Assembly (NCBI GenBank): GCA_011526585.1
Contig: WYBB01000163.1
Span: forward strand, 1-64,000
Direction of reading: 5' to 3'
DNA length: 64,000 nucleotides
DNA from: Deltaproteobacteria bacterium
GTDB taxonomy: Bacteria; Myxococcota_A; UBA9042; PHBI01
A program made the translations under genes and the position numbers. Within the stretch, counting starts at the first letter, position 1; each line of letters starts with the position of its first letter. Below, piece after piece: positions 58,801 to 64,000 of the stretch. The notes under the pieces were generated by a model that saw only the letters and a list, made by a program, of their open reading frames with translations, was not told the DNA's origin and made no database searches.

Positions 58801-60511
58801 GTGGCGTCGTGTGGCTCAGCACCGGCGCCGCGGGCGCGCTCGCATCGTGCACGTAGGCGAGCGGCGCCGAGCAGCCCGAGCGGTTGCCGACCTCGTCGCT
58901 CGCGTCGGCGACGAAGCGCGTCGTCGCGTTGGCCTGGGCCTGCCCGACGATCACGAAGGCGCCGTCTTCGCCGACGACCGCCGTGCCGAGCGCGGCGCCG
59001 CCGCAGCTCTCGACGTAGAGGCGCACGACCGAGCCCGACTCACCGCTGCCGCTCACCGCGGGTGCGAGGCTCGTGCGCGAGGGCGAGCTCGGATCGGTCG
59101 CGATGAGGATCGGGATCGCCGGCGCACGATCGTCGTGGGTGTAGACGAGCGGCACCTCCGAGCACACCGACACGTTGCCGGCCCCGTCGGTCGCGGTGCC
59201 GAAGAGCAGGCTCGTCGTGTTCTCGGGCACGCTCGCCGGGCCGGAGAAGCGCCCGTCGTCGTCGCTCGCCGCCTCGCCGACGCTCGCTCCGAGGCAGTGC
59301 TCATCGAGGTAGAACGTCACGACCGAACCGATCTCGGAGCGGCCGAGCACGCTCGGCGTCGCATCGTCGGAGGGTGAGCTCGGATCGGTCGCCTCGAGCA
59401 CGGGCGGCGCCGGCGCCTCCTCGTCACATGCGTCTCCGACCCCGTCGCCATCGGAGTCTTCCTGCCCCGCGTTGGCGACCAGCGGGCAGTTGTCGTCGTC
59501 ATCGTCGACGCCGTCACCGTCGTCATCGGGATCACACGCGTCCCCGATCCCGTCGTCGTCAGTATCGATCTGATCGACGTTGGCGACGAGCGGGCAGTTG
59601 TCCTCGCCGTCGTCGACCCCATCGCCGTCGTCGTCACCGTCGACACAATCGGCCTCACCGTCGAGATCGGTATCGACGAAGCCCTCGTCGACCTCCTCGT
59701 CGCAGTCGTTGTCGCGGCCGTCGCACGCCTCTTCGGCGTACGGCGGCGCGTCACACGCGCTGAGCCCCGCCTCGGTGCACTCGCGCCGTCCGACGCACGC
59801 ACCTTCACCGCACGCGGTCCACGCGCCTTCGGTGATCGCCCGCTTCGAGCACTCGCACTCGCCCTCGCGTGGCACACATTGTCCGACCGTCGCGCCGTCC
59901 TCGAGCGCGACCACCTCGCGGCAGGCGTACCCGGTCGGGCAGAAGCCGCCCTCGCTGCAGTCGACCCCGCAGAAGCTGCCCGCGCGCCCCTCACCGCGCA
60001 CACATCGGTCCGCGGTCGACCCCAGCGGACCCGCCTGGCACTGCGCGTCGCTCGTGCACGGCCGGCACAGGTTGAGCGCGGTCTGGATGCACAGAAACGC
60101 CGGGTCCGACCCGGGGAACTGGATCAGGGTGCAGTCCCAGCCCGCCGGGCAGTCCGCGGTGCAGAACTTCGTGCACACCTCGCCGCCCGCGCTCGTCGGC
60201 ACGCAGAAGCCGCTGTTGCACTCGACGTTGTCGCGGCAAGTGCACCCGAAGCCACCCGGATCGTCGTCACATCCCGCCTCGACCTCGCCGTCGCCATCGG
60301 TGAGCTCCTCCGATGCGTCGCTCGCCTCGACCTCGACCTCGGGGAAGAAGATCTCGCCGTCGCTGTCGCGCCCGAGATCGCCGACCTCGACCTGCGCGTC
60401 CGCTTCGCCATCGGCGACGAGCGACACCCCGTCGTCGGTCGAGCACGCCCAGAGCGACAGCGGCACCACCCACGGGACCCTCCGCGCCACGGACTCGCAC
60501 GCTCGCGTCAT
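55826..60511 (-). CDS. Giant repeat lipoprotein: Cys-rich, TSP3, Ig-like and propeller-like units
   Basis: The protein has 1,561 residues. A lipoprotein signal ending LSLWAC is followed by an acidic linker and Cys-rich segments ([19 protein letters not shown]). Calcium-binding thrombospondin type-3 repeats follow ([20 protein letters not shown]). Eight Ig-like units of about 95 residues start [14 protein letters not shown] and similar. The C-terminus has repeated propeller-like units ([18 protein letters not shown] ... [20 protein letters not shown]). A surface adhesin or sensor is plausible; binding partner unknown. Confidence 0.82.
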   Translation of the reverse strand: MTRACESVARRVPWVVPLSLWACSTDDGVSLVADGEADAQVEVGDLGRDSDGEIFFPEVEVEASDASEELTDGDGEVEAGCDDDPGGFGCTCRDNVECNSGFCVPTSAGGEVCTKFCTADCPAGWDCTLIQFPGSDPAFLCIQTALNLCRPCTSDAQCQAGPLGSTADRCVRGEGRAGSFCGVDCSEGGFCPTGYACREVVALEDGATVGQCVPREGECECSKRAITEGAWTACGEGACVGRRECTEAGLSACDAPPYAEEACDGRDNDCDEEVDEGFVDTDLDGEADCVDGDDDGDGVDDGEDNCPLVANVDQIDTDDDGIGDACDPDDDGDGVDDDDDNCPLVANAGQEDSDGDGVGDACDEEAPAPPVLEATDPSSPSDDATPSVLGRSEIGSVVTFYLDEHCLGASVGEAASDDDGRFSGPASVPENTTSLLFGTATDGAGNVSVCSEVPLVYTHDDRAPAIPILIATDPSSPSRTSLAPAVSGSGESGSVVRLYVESCGGAALGTAVVGEDGAFVIVGQAQANATTRFVADASDEVGNRSGCSAPLAYVHDASAPAAPVLSHTTPPSPSRSVLNPTVHGSAEPGATIQLHTSPSCSSAQAATTIADPGTGAFALVGSAQANTTTTFYATATDAAGNVSACSNGLAYLHDDRGPTRPVLSATDPASPSRDTTPLVLGQSDATTVVQLYTDSCATPIGQTAIAAANRSFAIEVTVGANATTTLRADARDEAGNRSACSDPLVYVSDNAPPAPPVWTGTTPSSPSNVATPTLNGTAETGATVRVYASANCGGVAIATLGPLGATAFSHVASVNNTTASFTATATDAAGNVSGCSAVLSYTHDATGPATPTITASSPSSPGTSTTPTLSGTAEAGALVEIYRTATCTGSAVGSGTASGAGTFSGISVSADPGATTVFYARALDALGNASGCSAGFAYEHQLAPVPVPTLTGFTPSSPASEPLVQVHGSIAQSGLTIRLFKNGTCAGSHDTALVGAGPSFSITPSTPTTATTTFSALAVDGARLSGCSSALTFTLQSTTTLNAPVLGEFEPPTPDNTTTDIDVKVSPSNSEAVTIYLYTSADCSGSPVDQASVNGGTVQITMDFTAVAQGCTTVSARAVNAGGTSPCSTPKTFTHYVCDFCVCADDWIHHFGSSGLDLGTASAVFPGSASAYVVGTTHGALFGQATAGGTDAFIAEYGVDGEQTPLNLTARIGSSTDDTATAVLVDLDGNVYVAGRTFGDIAGDGQPIDSCGGSACGDAWIARYPKTGTTRDWIVRYRTARRDTAVDLAWDESGRRVLMLIESADAANESVRSPRIVAVAWTTGVITPLWDRIDDTQDLRAAGLHIDGSRNLYVHGHAATAITGAKTENGIAGGGLYIVKLSSAGAETWIQHWGSDAADEPYDLFVSGGGVVYAAAALSGAAVGTNAAGGHSGGRDAAIARFVNNGDQQWVRVFGTSADDAAVGVVLDGSDVRVVGHTAGAIATHFGGADLFTATLDDSGEVQHTRQFGTSEDDIPGRASYVGGEWYVPGVTHGDWTGQSPDACTYDGLGDVLFANLCPTQ

Positions 60512-60680
60512 CGACAGCCTCCGCCTCTTCGATACGGCTGCGGGGGCCTCCGGGGCAAGTCACACGCAGCGACCCACGGCATGACAGCCCCCGCGAGCTG
60601 TGTTAGTGCTTGGACTTCGTGACAGGGTCGGTCGCGCGGGAGGGCGCGCCGAAGAGGCCAACCAGGACCCCCAGAGGCGC
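60512..60680. promoter_or_regulatory. Divergent intergenic region of the repeat lipoprotein and CorC-like genes
   Basis: This 169-bp gap should contain promoters for both directions. No convincing hexamer pair was seen. A GTG at 60600 could start an N-terminally longer CorC-like protein, but the extension is not membrane-like. Confidence 0.3.
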
Positions 60681-61985
60681 TTGAGTCCATCCGTAGAGGT
60701 TTTCGTCATCCTTCTGTTGCTCGGCCTCTCGGCCTGCTACTCGTCGATGGAGACCGCGCTCATCAGCCTGGGTGACATGCGCCTGCGTCGCCTGCTCGAG
60801 GCGCCTCATCCGTCGCGGATCCTCGTCAAGTGGCGCGACCACCCCAACGACGTGTTGGCGATGATCCTCATCGGCAACAACCTGGTGAACATCTCCGCCT
60901 CGGCGCTGGCGACCGACCTCACCCACAACCTCCTGCAGGGCACGGTCGTCGCCGGCTGGGCGATCCCGATCGCGGTCGGCGTGCTGACGATGATCGTGCT
61001 CATCGCCGGCGAGGTCGTGCCCAAGACCTACGCCAAGCACAACCCGGAGAACGTGCTGCGCGTGCTGCCGGTGATGTCGGTCTCGTACGCGCTCTTCTAC
61101 CCGATCATGCGCGTGCTCGTGCGCATCACCAAGAGCGCGGTCACCCGCCTGGGCGGCGCCACCGAAGGCAGCGCCAGCGTCACCGACGAGGACATCGAGG
61201 AGATGGTGCGCATCGGCAAGAGCGACGGCTCGGTCTCCGAAGCGTCGGCCAAGCTGCTCACCGGGATCTTCGATCTCGACGACAAGGTCGCGCGCGAGGT
61301 GATGGTCCCGCGCACGGAGATCCACGCGCTGCCGGTCGACTCCGGCCTCGCCGAGGTCATGCAGATCGTCAAGGAGCACGGGCACTCGCGCTACCCGGTC
61401 TTCCGCGGCAACATCGACAACATCGTCGGCGTGCTCTACATCAAGGACTTCTTCCAGGCTGCACTCACGCGCGATCGCCAGAGCCCGCCGCGCGTCGCCG
61501 AGGTGCTGCGACGCCCGCTGGTGCGCCCCTGGAACATCGCCGTGCAGGACCTCTTCCACGACATGCAGCGCGAGCGCGTGCACCTGGCGATCATCGCCTC
61601 GGAGTACGGCGGCGTCGCCGGGATCGTCACGCTCGAGGACATCATCGAGGAGGTCTTCGGCCCGATCTACGACGAGCACGATCGCACGGTCGAGCCGATC
61701 CAGCCGCAGCCCGACGGCAGCTGGCTGGTCGAGGGCGTCGTCGCGATGAGCGAGCTCGAGCGGGCGCTCGGCTGCGATTTCCCCGACGACGAGGAGGCGG
61801 ATTACGAGACCGTCGCCGGCCTGCTCATGCAGGAGGCGGGGCGCGTGCCCGAGTCAGGATTCGTTTGTGAATACCAGGGCTTCCGCTTCGAGGTCGTCAC
61901 CGCCGACGCGCTGCACGTGCGCCAGGTGAGCGTGCGCCCGGTGAGCATGGCCTCCGAGCCACCGGCCGCCGCGGCTGCGGGTTGA
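60681..61985 (+). CDS. CNNM/CorC-HlyC family membrane protein
   Basis: The protein has 434 residues from the TTG at 60681. A CNNM (DUF21) membrane domain has several helices (VFVILLLLGLSACYS, AIPIAVGVLTMIVLIAG). A CBS-domain pair follows (VMVPRTEIHALPVDSGL, HSRYPVFRGNIDNIVGVLYI). The C-terminal CorC_HlyC domain ends the protein. The family is linked to magnesium or divalent-cation efflux and to poorly characterised haemolysin-like proteins. It is the first gene on this side of the divergent promoter. Confidence 0.9.
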   Translation: MSPSVEVFVILLLLGLSACYSSMETALISLGDMRLRRLLEAPHPSRILVKWRDHPNDVLAMILIGNNLVNISASALATDLTHNLLQGTVVAGWAIPIAVGVLTMIVLIAGEVVPKTYAKHNPENVLRVLPVMSVSYALFYPIMRVLVRITKSAVTRLGGATEGSASVTDEDIEEMVRIGKSDGSVSEASAKLLTGIFDLDDKVAREVMVPRTEIHALPVDSGLAEVMQIVKEHGHSRYPVFRGNIDNIVGVLYIKDFFQAALTRDRQSPPRVAEVLRRPLVRPWNIAVQDLFHDMQRERVHLAIIASEYGGVAGIVTLEDIIEEVFGPIYDEHDRTVEPIQPQPDGSWLVEGVVAMSELERALGCDFPDDEEADYETVAGLLMQEAGRVPESGFVCEYQGFRFEVVTADALHVRQVSVRPVSMASEPPAAAAAG

Positions 61986-61997
61986 CCGCGGCGACGC

Positions 61998-62122
61998 ACG
62001 GATTACCAAGCGTTACATCGCGCTGAGAGAGTTCTGGTTGACCCGATCGCGCGTTCTCGCGCAAGCTCCCGAGCGCAAGCTCGTAAGCGGATACGAGCAT
62101 GCTCGCCCGCACGGTAATCCGT
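61998..62122. other. Structured leader with nested inverted repeats upstream of the OmpA-family gene
   Basis: ACGGATTACC (61998-62007) and GGTAATCCGT (62113-62122) form a perfect outer pair. Inside are a GCAA-tetraloop hairpin CGAGC-GCAA-GCTCG (62070-62083), a 12-bp palindrome CGAGCATGCTCG (62094-62105), and two copies of GCGCAAGCTC 14 bp apart (62059, 62073). It ends 22 bp before the GTG start. A folded 5' leader RNA or a small repeat element fits; no known riboswitch consensus was recognised. Confidence 0.5.
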
Positions 62123-62144
62123 CTCGCAGGTCTCGGGGGCTTCG

Positions 62145-63875
<1,731 letters not shown>

Positions 63876-63897
63876 GCCGCGCCGTGGAGGTCAGATC

Positions 63898-64000
63898 ATG
63901 AATTCGAATGCTTCGATGGCGAGCGCGGCGGTGGTCGCGCTCAGCGTGGGTCTCGGGGCCTGCGACTCCGGTTCGGAGGTGGCGGTCGCCGACTGGCGCT
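63898..64000 (+). CDS. Lipoprotein, 5' part only
   Basis: An ATG at 63898 with GGAGG ten bases upstream begins a signal ending GLGAC, typical of a lipoprotein. The window ends after 34 codons, so nothing more can be said. Confidence 0.7.
   Translation, partial: MNSNASMASAAVVALSVGLGACDSGSEVAVADWR

Overview
The window is very GC-rich DNA from a Gram-negative, outer-membrane bacterium, most likely a myxobacterium-like member of the Myxococcota. No rRNA was available, so this rests on gene content: a PknK-like Ser/Thr kinase, FHA and NtrC-type signalling, many secreted Asp/Cys-rich lipoproteins, thrombospondin type-3 repeats, TamA/TamB assembly proteins and a DUF4157 protein. Forty-two protein genes are supported, two of them cut by the window edges. 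No rRNA, tRNA, CRISPR array, insertion sequence or complete prophage was seen.

1-13.8 kb: a COG2509 flavoprotein (partial) coupled to mutY; three secreted lipoprotein genes; a WXXGXW-repeat protein; a helix-turn-helix gene coupled to a large kinase; a Cys-rich lipoprotein; a small gene behind an 18-bp perfect palindrome; then a GAF-like protein and an HD protein that looks like a CCA-adding enzyme without its catalytic head. 14-23.5 kb: a minus-strand operon of an AsmA-like protein, TamB and TamA (outer-membrane assembly or lipid transport), in which tamB apparently starts at CTG. 23.6-31.3 kb: malic enzyme (maeB), a DsbA-like lipoprotein whose start codon overlaps folK, a lipoprotein, a nine-repeat Cys-rich lipoprotein, and a lipoprotein followed by a divergent RelA/SpoT-fold protein. 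31.3-37 kb: mnmG with a CpoB-like gene, an orphan NtrC-family regulator and a zinc-ribbon/double-FHA protein.

37-50.4 kb: a 1,152-residue membrane protein coupled to a cardiolipin synthase, aspartate kinase, a beta-barrel-like gene interrupted by an in-frame TGA with a SECIS-like hairpin (candidate selenoprotein), a TerB-like gene, a fatty-acid beta-oxidation pair (thiolase and FadB/FadJ) and a polytopic membrane protein. 50.3-60.5 kb: a MntA-HepT toxin-antitoxin pair, a 1,340-residue DUF4157 metalloprotease-like protein with a small partner gene, and a 1,561-residue repeat lipoprotein. 60.6-64 kb: a CorC/CNNM-type membrane protein, an OmpA-family protein with a structured leader, and the start of a lipoprotein.

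The strongest lead for something undescribed is the in-frame TGA at 43408. The reading frame is clearly coding on both sides, and a hairpin with a GGUC apical loop sits at selenocysteine-insertion spacing. Other leads are the RelA/SpoT-like gene, the DUF4157 gene pair, the 1,152-residue protein/Cls unit, CTG-start translational coupling, and a G-rich to C-rich strand polarity change near 37 kb that may mark a replichore boundary.
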